Below the pieces are notes generated by a model, which was not told the origin of the DNA, searched no databases, and was given only the letters and a program-made list of their open reading frames with translations. From positions 62,001-126,000 of the forward strand of contig NZ_JAYFUL010000005.1 of NCBI RefSeq assembly GCF_034928825.1: a stretch of DNA of 64,000 nucleotides, given 5' to 3'. The translations under genes and the position numbers were made by a program. This document shows, piece after piece, positions 37,332-45,642 of the stretch; the stretch's first letter is position 1, and the number at the start of each line of letters is the position of its first letter. Origin of the DNA: Arcicella aquatica. Lineage in GTDB: Bacteria; Bacteroidota; Bacteroidia; Cytophagales; Spirosomataceae.

Positions 37332-37366
37332 TCGGATTACTAGATTGGTATTGTCTAGTAATCCGA
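37332..37366. repeat. 13-bp perfect inverted repeat between convergent genes
   Basis: TCGGATTACTAGA (37332-37344) is inverted at 37354-37366. It lacks a T-run on either side, so it is a stabilising hairpin or a weak terminator. Confidence 0.5.
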
Positions 37367-37371
37367 CTCCT

Positions 37372-37809
37372 TCACATTCCTCCGCCAGATATAAAGTTTT
37401 GTAAATGACTAATCGTTGCTTTTTGGTCTTCAATAATATATCGAACTACGTCCCCCATCGAAACAATTCCCACAACGTGTTTCTCTGCAATGACAGGTAA
37501 GTATCGAATATGTCTTTCAGACATTATCTCCATACACTTTTCAATAGAATCTTCAAATTTTACAGAGGGACATTCTGATTCCATGATTTCTGATACCAAA
37601 GTATCATTCGAATGTTTTCCTTTGACGATTACTTTCTGAGCATAATCTCGTTCAGTGAGTATTCCTACAAACTCATCTTGATTGTATACTACCAGCGCCC
37701 CTATATTTTTTTGGGCCATAATCTCAAGTGCCTCATAAACAGTTTTAGAAGCATCAATGACAGTAACAGTATTTCCTTTGTGATAAATAAGATTAGATAC
37801 TCTTTTCAT
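37372..37809 (-). CDS. Tandem CBS-domain protein
   Basis: The 145-residue product consists of two CBS motifs. The first is about 8-60, with NIGALVVYNQDEFVGILTERDYAQKVI. The second is about 72-130, with RHIRYLPVIAEKHVVGIVSMGDVVRYII. Such small proteins bind adenine nucleotides and act as energy sensors in other systems; the partner here is unknown. It lies 71 bp after the M16-like gene on the same strand and may share its transcript. Confidence 0.9.
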   Translation of the reverse strand: MKRVSNLIYHKGNTVTVIDASKTVYEALEIMAQKNIGALVVYNQDEFVGILTERDYAQKVIVKGKHSNDTLVSEIMESECPSVKFEDSIEKCMEIMSERHIRYLPVIAEKHVVGIVSMGDVVRYIIEDQKATISHLQNFISGGGM

Positions 37810-37880
37810 AGCTTTATTTATTTTGTTATAATGCTATAATTTAGCGAAAAAATCCTAAATAACAAAGTCAAAAAGTCAAT

Positions 37881-39158
37881 TTATTTTCCGCCCACTACTA
37901 TTTCATCTAAAGAATTTATCGATAAATGTTGATTTGCCACTTCCATAACCATCTCAGCATTAACCGCTTGGATATTTTGAATATAACAATCATAAAAATC
38001 AGTAGGAAGGTCCTCCGAAAAAATAACCTTATAACGGTCTGAAATATCAAATGGTGTATTCAAAGACCCCGCAAATGAACCAATCATATAGTTTTTTACA
38101 ACCTCTAGCTCATCGGCATCTATCAACTCCTTCTGAAGTATTGTTATTTCTTTATAGATTTCATCTATTGTAAGTTGTGTGTATTCCTTTTTAACATCCG
38201 TTCCAATCACGAAATAACCTGCCTGTGTAAAGGGAGCGATATTTGAAGAAATACCATAGGTAAGCCCTTTTTCTTCACGAATGTTCTTCATTAATCTTGA
38301 GCCAAAATACCCACCCAAGGCCTCGTTTAAAACCAGCATTTTAAAATAATCTGGATGCTTACGAGTCATCATCTGTTTCCCTATTCTAATAGACGACTGT
38401 ATACTTTCTTCTCTCTCTATCAATATTTTCTTCTTTTCAGGCAGTTGTTCATTACTCAATTGTCTTTTATCACTCTCCTGCACTTTAATATCTCCAAAAA
38501 AGTCTTCTACTAGCTTTACTTCTGTTGCTGTTATTTTTCCTGATAAAAATATTCGTGGCTTTTTATTTAGCCAAAAGCTTTGATAGAATTCCACTAACGA
38601 AGCTCGACTAATTGCATTGATAGCCTTTTCGTCCAAAGATTTTCCGTATGGATGGTTATCTCCAAATATGGTATTTCTAAAAATTTTATTAGCTAAAAAC
38701 GAAGTTTTTTCAGCGTTGACTGCTAATGTTTGTAATTGTATTTTTTTAAATTTCAATAATTCATCTTCAGGGAAAGTAGCATTATTGAGTACTTCCTGTA
38801 CCATTGGCAAAAGCTCTGGCAAATACTTTGCTAACCCATAAACGGTAATATTTGCTCTATCAAGTCCATGACCAAATTCTATGAATGCTCCGAATTGATC
38901 AAAAAAAGCACTTATCTGTGAAGACGAATATTTAGCTGTTCCTTCTCCAAGCATTTTGGCTGTAAAAAATGATACTCCATTTTCTTTTTCATACCAATTA
39001 CCTGCATCAAAGCTAATTTCGAGCTTTACTACAGGTTGTTCTCCAACACTGATATAATGCAACGGAATACCATTTGACAATAAAATACTTTCAATTTTTG
39101 GGATATTTACCTGCTGAATAGTTTGATAATCTGGATTTTTTACTCTATCTACAATCAT
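37881..39158 (-). CDS. M16-family peptidase-like protein lacking the zinc site (R/Y-type subunit)
   Basis: The 425-residue protein has the two-lobed M16 (insulinase/mitochondrial processing peptidase) fold. The place of the inverted zinc motif HxxEH is occupied by SFFTA (residues 63-67), so the His, Glu and His are all missing. The C-terminal half keeps MKNIREEKGLTYGISS, the R/Y motif of the partner subunit in M16B heterodimers. By family knowledge such a protein needs a zinc-bearing partner. None is adjacent: the CBS gene follows and porV precedes. There is no signal peptide, so the location may be cytoplasmic. Confidence 0.85.
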   Translation of the reverse strand: MIVDRVKNPDYQTIQQVNIPKIESILLSNGIPLHYISVGEQPVVKLEISFDAGNWYEKENGVSFFTAKMLGEGTAKYSSSQISAFFDQFGAFIEFGHGLDRANITVYGLAKYLPELLPMVQEVLNNATFPEDELLKFKKIQLQTLAVNAEKTSFLANKIFRNTIFGDNHPYGKSLDEKAINAISRASLVEFYQSFWLNKKPRIFLSGKITATEVKLVEDFFGDIKVQESDKRQLSNEQLPEKKKILIEREESIQSSIRIGKQMMTRKHPDYFKMLVLNEALGGYFGSRLMKNIREEKGLTYGISSNIAPFTQAGYFVIGTDVKKEYTQLTIDEIYKEITILQKELIDADELEVVKNYMIGSFAGSLNTPFDISDRYKVIFSEDLPTDFYDCYIQNIQAVNAEMVMEVANQHLSINSLDEIVVGGK

Positions 39159-39225
39159 TTCTTGTTATGCTATTTTTTTATTGGGCTTTATAAATATTCA
39201 TAGGTATAGGCTAATATTTTAAACT

Positions 39226-39261
39226 AAAAAAAATGACATCTCGTTCGAGATGCCATTTTTT
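39226..39261 (-). terminator. Terminator after porV
   Basis: CATCTCG/CGAGATG stem with matching A- and T-runs (six or seven each) just past the porV stop on the minus strand. It separates porU-porV from the M16-like gene. Confidence 0.8.
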
Positions 39262-39290
39262 CTATGCTTGTGATAATATTTTATACAAAA

Positions 39291-40466
39291 TTATTTCGTT
39301 GTTGTCGTTGCCACTTTTGGAGCTGAATTAAACGTAGCATGTAAACTCAATCTTAGAGTTTGTGCCAATGCATTTCCACTTGTTACAGGAATTAAGTAGG
39401 CAAAATCTAACCCAAATTTCTTTTCTAATTTTACACCAAAACCTGCTGTAAAATACTTACGATTACCTTTATAAGCATCTTCATAATAATATCCTCCTCT
39501 TAGTGCAAATAAATCATTATATAAATATTCTGCTCCTAAAGAAAGGTTAATTTCCTTAATTTCTTCACTAAATCCTTCTGGTGCATCACTAAATGAACCC
39601 AAAATACCACCAATCGCTGTTTCTGGTTGTTGTAATATACCATTAACCTTTTTTGGAGTAGGCACCATTAATTTGTTGATATCCATTGTCAATGTCAACT
39701 TATTATGTTGATCAATTGTATTGATAGCCGCAAAACCTGCTTTCAAATTAGTTGGAATAAAGTTAGATTCTGATAAGCCATAAGAAACACGACCCGAAAT
39801 ATTTTGAATCATTACACCCCAGTTATAATTCCAAGGCTTATCTCTTTTTGATGTATGGAACAAACCAATGTCCGCAGCTACTGTGGATTCGTTCTGTACA
39901 ACAATCGCATTAGCTGTAATTGGGAACAACTGAGAATTGATGTATTTTACATTTACCCCAAGCCCAAGTTTTTCAGACAATTTACGAGAATAAGAGCCTG
40001 AGATTGAATATTCTTTTGAAGAAAAATCTCCTAAAGAGTTTCCAATACCGTCAGTAGCTTGAAATTTACCTTGATCAAAATAATGAATTGATATTCCTAG
40101 TGCTTGATTTGCTTGGATTTTTTTATAAAAACTAGCATTCAAAAGTCCCATATCATTAACCAACTGGCGTAACCATGGAGTGTATGATACAGAAACAGCC
40201 ATATCTTTGCCAGAAAAAGGGATTTTTCCTGGATTCCAAAAAATACTGTTGGCATCTCCATCACCTGGCGAAAGGGCTACACCCGCTTCGCCCATAGCTG
40301 CCGAACGTGCATCAGGAGTAATGATTAAAGATTGAATAGCTGGATTCGGTGCATTAGTAAAAGTTGTTGTAGTTGGATTTGTGGTTTGAGCAAAGACGTT
40401 CACAGCGGGCACTGTTAATCCAAACAACAGGGTCACTCTAAGAGCGCTGGTAATTTTTTTAATCAT
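39291..40466 (-). CDS. porV: T9SS outer-membrane protein PorV (LptO)
   Basis: PorV is an FadL-like barrel that carries T9SS cargo from the translocon to the PorU sortase. The 391-residue product has a signal peptide cut near VFA26/Q. A typical start of the mature part is SLIITPDARSAAMGEAGVAL, followed by ANSIFWNPGKIPF; both are PorV hallmarks. The rest is barrel strands ending in aromatic LSLHATF. It lies 95 bp after porU on the same strand; porU-porV adjacency is the usual Bacteroidota arrangement. Confidence 0.95.
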   Translation of the reverse strand: MIKKITSALRVTLLFGLTVPAVNVFAQTTNPTTTTFTNAPNPAIQSLIITPDARSAAMGEAGVALSPGDGDANSIFWNPGKIPFSGKDMAVSVSYTPWLRQLVNDMGLLNASFYKKIQANQALGISIHYFDQGKFQATDGIGNSLGDFSSKEYSISGSYSRKLSEKLGLGVNVKYINSQLFPITANAIVVQNESTVAADIGLFHTSKRDKPWNYNWGVMIQNISGRVSYGLSESNFIPTNLKAGFAAINTIDQHNKLTLTMDINKLMVPTPKKVNGILQQPETAIGGILGSFSDAPEGFSEEIKEINLSLGAEYLYNDLFALRGGYYYEDAYKGNRKYFTAGFGVKLEKKFGLDFAYLIPVTSGNALAQTLRLSLHATFNSAPKVATTTTK

Positions 40467-40561
40467 TGTCTTTAAGGTTAAAGTTTCTTGGAACGAGGCA
40501 TATCAAAAGTACTCAATAAACCTTTTTTTACAAAATTTATCCAAATATTCTTTGCTGGAAA

Positions 40562-43500
40562 TTATTTTAACGAGATAATCTTGCCACTTCCATTTGCTTG
40601 ATATCCAGTTGTTAGTGACTTTACAAAAATACGATAAAAGTAATTACCAGTTACATTTGAAACAGAATCTTCTACAATATTCCATGAAATTTTATTAAAT
40701 GGTGTGCTTACTTGGTAAGCATTTTCTTTTATTTGTTTAATTAGATGCCCAAAAGTATCAAAAATTTCTATAATTACATTAAAATCATCTCCTTCTTGAT
40801 TGTGTTCAAAACTGAAAGTAGTTTTTTCACTTGTAGGATTTGGGAAACAGAATACATTTTTTAATGTATTCTGACTCTCAGCATTGACTCTGAATCGTAA
40901 CGAAGACTCTGTTGAATTATTATTGGTATCCCAAACTTTTAATTTTAATTGATGTTCCCCTGCAATTAAGTTCTTGATTTGATACTTTATTTGTCCGCTT
41001 CTATAATCATCCTTATTAGCAATAAAGTATTGATTGACAATTATTTTAAGCGTATCATCAACGGTTAATAATAGTTCATGCCCCAATCCCTCGCTGGCAA
41101 TATTAATACCATTTTCATCAGCAATATTAGCTAAAAAAATTGGACTCTCGTTAGTCAAACCTCCATCAACAAAAGATAAATCATTCAAATACAGTTTTGC
41201 ACTTGGTGGCGTATTGTCTTGTTGCAACCGATTATCTGCACCCCCTATCATAGGGTTCAATGCACCCGATGCATCGAGTAGTCCATCAGTAGTTTGTGCA
41301 TACATAAAAATTTTGCCTTCCCCTAGCTGGTAATTAATATCTTTAGGAACAACAAAAGTACTGGTAAAACTTCCATTCAAAACGCTTACTTCTCCTTTAA
41401 ATAAAATATTAGTAAAATCTTGATAATTGAACTTTAAGCCCTTATTACCCTTGGTCGAAATACTTTTTTCTTTATCATAAACTGTAATAACAGCTTTTCC
41501 GCTAAATGTATTTATCCTTGTCTGTGTTCCTAGCTGTCTTATTTCGCCTTCAATTGTCACTTTGCTTTGGGCTTTTAAAGTATCTGCTTTGGCTATTTCT
41601 TTTCCATTTATTTTCACAAAAGACACTTCATATTCTGGATAAGCTAATTTCATCGATGGGTCACCCAATAATGAAAAATTTCTATTCAGTACTCCCTGCA
41701 AGCTATTATTTTTTGTATAAACCATTACATCCCCTAATCTTGGCATTACTCCATTGATAGGCGTAAAAACCGCTTGGTAAAAAGCTTGATTAATAAAAAA
41801 ATTAGTATTCTGATAAACTGGTCGTGTGGTCGTTAATAAGGCAATTGCCCCGCCATTTGGATTAAGAATTGACAGCTCTGCTCCTGAAATCTGATTAGGG
41901 TCATCAAACCTCCCAAATTGACACGTTGCTGTAAGCATCAAGGGCATATTATTAAAATTTGTCCACGACTGTATATCTTTTAACGTCAATATCTGTTCGT
42001 CAGTCCAGCCAGTTTCAGCCCCATGTCCATTATAATTCACAATTAACGACCCTTGTTGAAAAGCTTGGTTAAGCGCATTATTGGCCAATGGCGACCGCTG
42101 TCCTTCGGGTAAAGAAACCAAAGGAAAGGCATCTAAATAAATTTTCTCAGTTTGATAAGCTGGCGAAAATATGTTTACCATGGTAGCAAAAGCCTCTGCA
42201 TCTTGCTGATGAATATTTCCATCATCATCGTCAGCCACAAAAGCTAGCTTGCTTCGCCATTGCCCAATTGTATTTTTGTTTGTACCATAGTTTATCAACT
42301 TATCTACTATCTGCTTGGCTTCTTCTGAATTCTTAACAGGCAATCTGCCTATCCCAATTTCAAGGGTATGATTGCCTGCTTGGTTCTCCGTCCATTCACC
42401 TTCATTATCTTGTAAAAAGCCAAAGTAATCATCTGAAGAATAGCTGAAAATAGGGTGTAAAGATTCCCTGCTCTCGTAAGTAGGTATTAAAATAGCCTTG
42501 GTTTCATCATTAATTACGTTTAGCCTTTTCTTATAATCATAAGAAGCATCTCCAAAAAGTAATAAATATTTTATGGTATCAGGCTTTTTTTGATAAAGAC
42601 TCCTCAAAAAATCTCTGATGGCAGATATATCTTGTTTCCCAGAGGAGTATTCGTTATAAATTTCTTCTGGGGATACCACCAATACCGATAATTTATCATG
42701 CTCTTTTCTAAAATCTGCCAGACGTGAGGCTTGGTTTTTCAAAAGAGGTGAGCTTACTATTACTAAATTAGGAACATCAATATTATGCAAATTTTGATTA
42801 TTAATCTTCTGGGCTGATACTGGAACAAGAAAATCAGTATTACTAAAAATGATGAATTCTCTGAGTATTTGGCTAGTAAGCCCAAAGTTTACGGATTGAT
42901 TTTGTAAAGAATATACCTGATTTTGTACTTGTAGGGGATTAGTAATATCCCAAATGCTAAAGGTAGCCGTGGGCTTTTCGATTACATAATTTACGGTTGG
43001 ATTATTTACGCTTTCAATAGCCCTAAAAATCGTTTGTTGATTATATAACTTCAACGCTCTTTTTGCCTGAATCCCTAAATAATTTAAGTAGCCTACACCA
43101 TAAGTGAGTGTCTTTTTATCATAGGTCAGGCCTATTCTAAAGGCATCTGTACTCGCAAAAGCACTGCCACTAATAGTAAAGCTTTTTGTGGCACTCGCTC
43201 CTTTATAATCATATCTGTCACTGCCTATTGCCGACATGGCCATTCTGCCCAAATCCTCCTCGTTGGTTCTTACAACAAAGTCGGTTTGCCCGTAAGCCGA
43301 TACTGCTGCCGAACAAGTTACATTTACCATTGAAGTAGCTATAATTCCCGGAAGATTAAAAGCAAAAATTTGTTCATTCGTCCCCGAAAACTCTTCTCCA
43401 AACCATTCCCTACCAGAACCAGCAAAAGGGGCTTGTGCCAAAATATTTTTTTGATCTACTTCATGAAAAACGTAATCATCGAATGTTGAGATATTGTTCG

Positions 43501-43981
43501 TAGCTACTACAGAGGCTTGGTCTTTTATTCTTAATCCTTTGGTTTCAGCAAGGGTTAAAAAATAAAATGTAGTATCAGCATAAATATTGAATTGGTGTTT
43601 TAATGAGCCAGTTGTAGCATCATAATAGGTCTTATGCGGGCTTTGTCCATAGAAAAGAATAAAATCTTGGGCATCAAACTTTCCGTCTGCTTCTCCTTCA
43701 ATATAAATATTATTTTCAGTCAAATCAACAGCCCTATCCTGTAGATTGTTTTGGGGTAACATTCCTCCACCATTGCCAAAGAGTTGAATATTTTGAGGAT
43801 TGATTTTAGCTAAATCAAAGCCATTGCGTTGTAGGAACTCAGCATCTAATCGGTAAACCCCATTATTTTTTACCCCAATTTTTATCCAGTTACCTTTTGC
43901 CAATACTGAATTTTGAGCATAGTTTTTTAAAGGAAAAAAGAAAAGGAAAAATAGAATACTATTTATAAGTGATTTTTTCAA
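40562..43981 (-). CDS. porU: T9SS C-terminal signal peptidase/sortase PorU
   Basis: PorU removes the C-terminal sorting domain of cargo and links it to the cell surface. The 1139-residue protein has a signal peptide (to about Ala22), beta-rich N-terminal domains and a gingipain-type C25 peptidase. In that domain the catalytic His653 is in NYNGHGAETGW and Cys687 is in TATCQFGRFDDP. It ends with its own T9SS-type sorting domain (about 1045-1139, starting CFPNPTSEKTTFSF), as PorU itself is a T9SS cargo. The start is TTG at 43981, since the nearest upstream ATG is followed at once by a stop. It is first of the porU-porV pair. Confidence 0.95.
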   Translation of the reverse strand: MKKSLINSILFFLFFFPLKNYAQNSVLAKGNWIKIGVKNNGVYRLDAEFLQRNGFDLAKINPQNIQLFGNGGGMLPQNNLQDRAVDLTENNIYIEGEADGKFDAQDFILFYGQSPHKTYYDATTGSLKHQFNIYADTTFYFLTLAETKGLRIKDQASVVATNNISTFDDYVFHEVDQKNILAQAPFAGSGREWFGEEFSGTNEQIFAFNLPGIIATSMVNVTCSAAVSAYGQTDFVVRTNEEDLGRMAMSAIGSDRYDYKGASATKSFTISGSAFASTDAFRIGLTYDKKTLTYGVGYLNYLGIQAKRALKLYNQQTIFRAIESVNNPTVNYVIEKPTATFSIWDITNPLQVQNQVYSLQNQSVNFGLTSQILREFIIFSNTDFLVPVSAQKINNQNLHNIDVPNLVIVSSPLLKNQASRLADFRKEHDKLSVLVVSPEEIYNEYSSGKQDISAIRDFLRSLYQKKPDTIKYLLLFGDASYDYKKRLNVINDETKAILIPTYESRESLHPIFSYSSDDYFGFLQDNEGEWTENQAGNHTLEIGIGRLPVKNSEEAKQIVDKLINYGTNKNTIGQWRSKLAFVADDDDGNIHQQDAEAFATMVNIFSPAYQTEKIYLDAFPLVSLPEGQRSPLANNALNQAFQQGSLIVNYNGHGAETGWTDEQILTLKDIQSWTNFNNMPLMLTATCQFGRFDDPNQISGAELSILNPNGGAIALLTTTRPVYQNTNFFINQAFYQAVFTPINGVMPRLGDVMVYTKNNSLQGVLNRNFSLLGDPSMKLAYPEYEVSFVKINGKEIAKADTLKAQSKVTIEGEIRQLGTQTRINTFSGKAVITVYDKEKSISTKGNKGLKFNYQDFTNILFKGEVSVLNGSFTSTFVVPKDINYQLGEGKIFMYAQTTDGLLDASGALNPMIGGADNRLQQDNTPPSAKLYLNDLSFVDGGLTNESPIFLANIADENGINIASEGLGHELLLTVDDTLKIIVNQYFIANKDDYRSGQIKYQIKNLIAGEHQLKLKVWDTNNNSTESSLRFRVNAESQNTLKNVFCFPNPTSEKTTFSFEHNQEGDDFNVIIEIFDTFGHLIKQIKENAYQVSTPFNKISWNIVEDSVSNVTGNYFYRIFVKSLTTGYQANGSGKIISLK

Positions 43982-44025
43982 AACTACATTTTTTACTTTA
44001 TTTAAACGTAAGCTGGTTTCAAAAA

Positions 44026-44634
44026 TTATATTTTTTTTACCATCGCTATGGCCGATACCACATACCGTTTGCCATTAGCTTTATCTGTACACAAAAACCG
44101 TGTTCTGCGTAAATCTCCTTTTTCAAAATACCTTCCATTCAATTCAAATATTTCGCCTTTTTCCAGATTTGTTAAAATTATTTTTGAGCAATCATCTGAT
44201 AATTGATCATATTTTCTCAACTCTTTCATCAATGGCGAATAGCTCTGAGTAGTCGCAGAGGGATTTTGTAGATATTCTTTCAATGGAATAACTATCTCTA
44301 TAGGCAAAATTTGTTCATTCAATAATGGTACAAATAAATCTTTAAAATACTTCTTCCATTCTTTGCCGTGGGGTTTTGGCTTATTCCCAAATTGTTTAAA
44401 GGTAGCTAAGTGAGCTACTTCGTGAACGTAAGTAACTAGAAAAGAATATGGGTTTAAATCACCATTCACCGTAATTTGATGTCCTTTATCTCTCCTAAAG
44501 GAATAATCACCTAATTTGGATTGGCGTGTACGAGTAATTTTAAAGTTAAATTGGTATGTTCTCCACAAGTCAAAACAGTAATTAATAGTTGTGCTTGGGA
44601 AATATTTTTGAAAAACTTCTAATTCTTTTTTCAT
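44026..44634 (-). CDS. SprT-like zinc metalloprotease-domain protein
   Basis: The 202-residue product has a SprT-like core with the zinc motif HEVAH (His71, Glu72, His75) and a third ligand likely at His89 in KPKPHGKEWKKYF. The C-terminal part (about 150-202) is a small beta-rich segment resembling the end of SprT-like proteins, where Cys ligands are often present; only one Cys (TRFLCTDKANG) is visible. Eukaryotic relatives (Spartan) cut DNA-protein crosslinks; the bacterial role is not known. It sits 44 bp before porU. Confidence 0.85.
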   Translation of the reverse strand: MKKELEVFQKYFPSTTINYCFDLWRTYQFNFKITRTRQSKLGDYSFRRDKGHQITVNGDLNPYSFLVTYVHEVAHLATFKQFGNKPKPHGKEWKKYFKDLFVPLLNEQILPIEIVIPLKEYLQNPSATTQSYSPLMKELRKYDQLSDDCSKIILTNLEKGEIFELNGRYFEKGDLRRTRFLCTDKANGKRYVVSAIAMVKKI

Positions 44635-44689
44635 GATGCTAATATACTACAAAACCTCGTTGATTTCTGAATGAAATACACGAGGTCAT

Positions 44690-44722
44690 AAAAAAAGCCT
44701 TAACTAGGTTAAGGCTTTTTTT
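44690..44722 (-). terminator. Terminator of the small lipoprotein gene
   Basis: GCCTTAAC (with preceding A-run) against GTTAAGGC (with T-run) around TAG: a perfect 15-bp stem just past the stop on the minus strand. Confidence 0.85.
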
Positions 44723-44741
44723 TCCAAAAGGCAACTGATAA

Positions 44742-44912
44742 TTACTTAGTTGTTGTATCAGCAGCAGCAGTATCAACAACAGCAGCAGTATCAACAGCTG
44801 TAGTAGTATCAACAGTTACTGAATCAGTTGTAGTAGTTTCAGCTTTCTTTTCTGAACAAGCAGCTAATGAAATCATACCAGCTACTAAAGCGAATGCAAA
44901 AAATTTCTTCAT
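44742..44912 (-). CDS. Small Thr/Val/Asp/Ala-rich lipoprotein
   Basis: The 56-residue product from ATG 44912 has a full lipoprotein signal (MKKFFAFALVAGMISLAACS, Cys19). After it the mature chain is only about 38 residues of Thr, Val, Ala and Asp in degenerate repeats such as VDTTTAVDTAAVVDTAA. A longer reading from 44954 adds 14 residues before the signal and is rejected. Small acidic lipoproteins of this kind are common in Cytophagales; no function is known. The strong terminator suggests a short abundant transcript. Confidence 0.75.
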   Translation of the reverse strand: MKKFFAFALVAGMISLAACSEKKAETTTTDSVTVDTTTAVDTAAVVDTAAADTTTK

Positions 44913-45151
44913 TTCGTTGTGATTGGGGTTTGTTTGATACAAATTTATGTACAACTTTTATTCCATGCAAGGATTTGTAAATAAATTTTAAGTATTTCTT
45001 AATAATTGATAAAAAATCTAGTTTTTACAGTGTTTAATCAATGAAAAATACAATTAAAACCTTAAAAACTCTTTTATTTTAATATCTTTTTATAAATTCA
45101 ATTAGTGAGTTAACAGTAAAAAATTTAATTAAATATTATAATATTTATATT

Positions 45152-45640
45152 TTACAAAACTAGCTTCTTCAACCTGTCGTAAAAGCCTGTATCTTTAAAA
45201 GTAAAAGTTTTATGTAACGTATAGTTTGACATAAAACTAAATCCATTTCCAATTAAATGGCAAACCAGTTGATTGACATTAATTACCTTTTTTGAAAAAG
45301 GGATTAAGTAATGAAATATTTCGAAATAATGATTTGAAATTCTGTAAGAGAAAGTAGCGAAAAACCAAGTTACTCCTCCCGAAAAAGTAGCTACCATTAA
45401 GTATTTTACTACTTCACGACGAGTTTGGCTTGACTTACGTGCGTTAAATGCAAATAGTTTAGTGAGGATAAAACCTGCAATCAAAGAAATAAAATACGAT
45501 GGAGCAATGCTTACTTCGTAACTTATTGAAAACCAAGACTGAAAGAGGCTACTACAAACTAGCTGAATGATAACTCCTGTTCCAGCAACCAAAAAGTAAA
45601 CGATTAGATCCTTTTTGTTAAGTAATTTTGAATTCGACAA
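45152..45640 (-). CDS. GtrA-family membrane protein
   Basis: The 162-residue product has four hydrophobic helices and a late conserved part VCHLIGNGFSFMSNYTLHKTFTF, the GtrA hallmark. GtrA proteins are thought to help flip polyprenyl-linked sugars across the inner membrane. The only start available is TTG 45640, two bases after the nuoN stop, which suggests translational coupling to nuoN. No glycosyltransferase partner (GtrB) is adjacent; a GT2 gene of the same general class lies far away at 23.6 kb. Confidence 0.85.
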   Translation of the reverse strand: MSNSKLLNKKDLIVYFLVAGTGVIIQLVCSSLFQSWFSISYEVSIAPSYFISLIAGFILTKLFAFNARKSSQTRREVVKYLMVATFSGGVTWFFATFSYRISNHYFEIFHYLIPFSKKVINVNQLVCHLIGNGFSFMSNYTLHKTFTFKDTGFYDRLKKLVL

Positions 45641-45642
45641 GA

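Noticed and set aside
43979..43986. Minus-strand TAGTTTTG as the porU promoter
   Set aside because: It includes the start codon itself, so it could not give a leader; probably chance.
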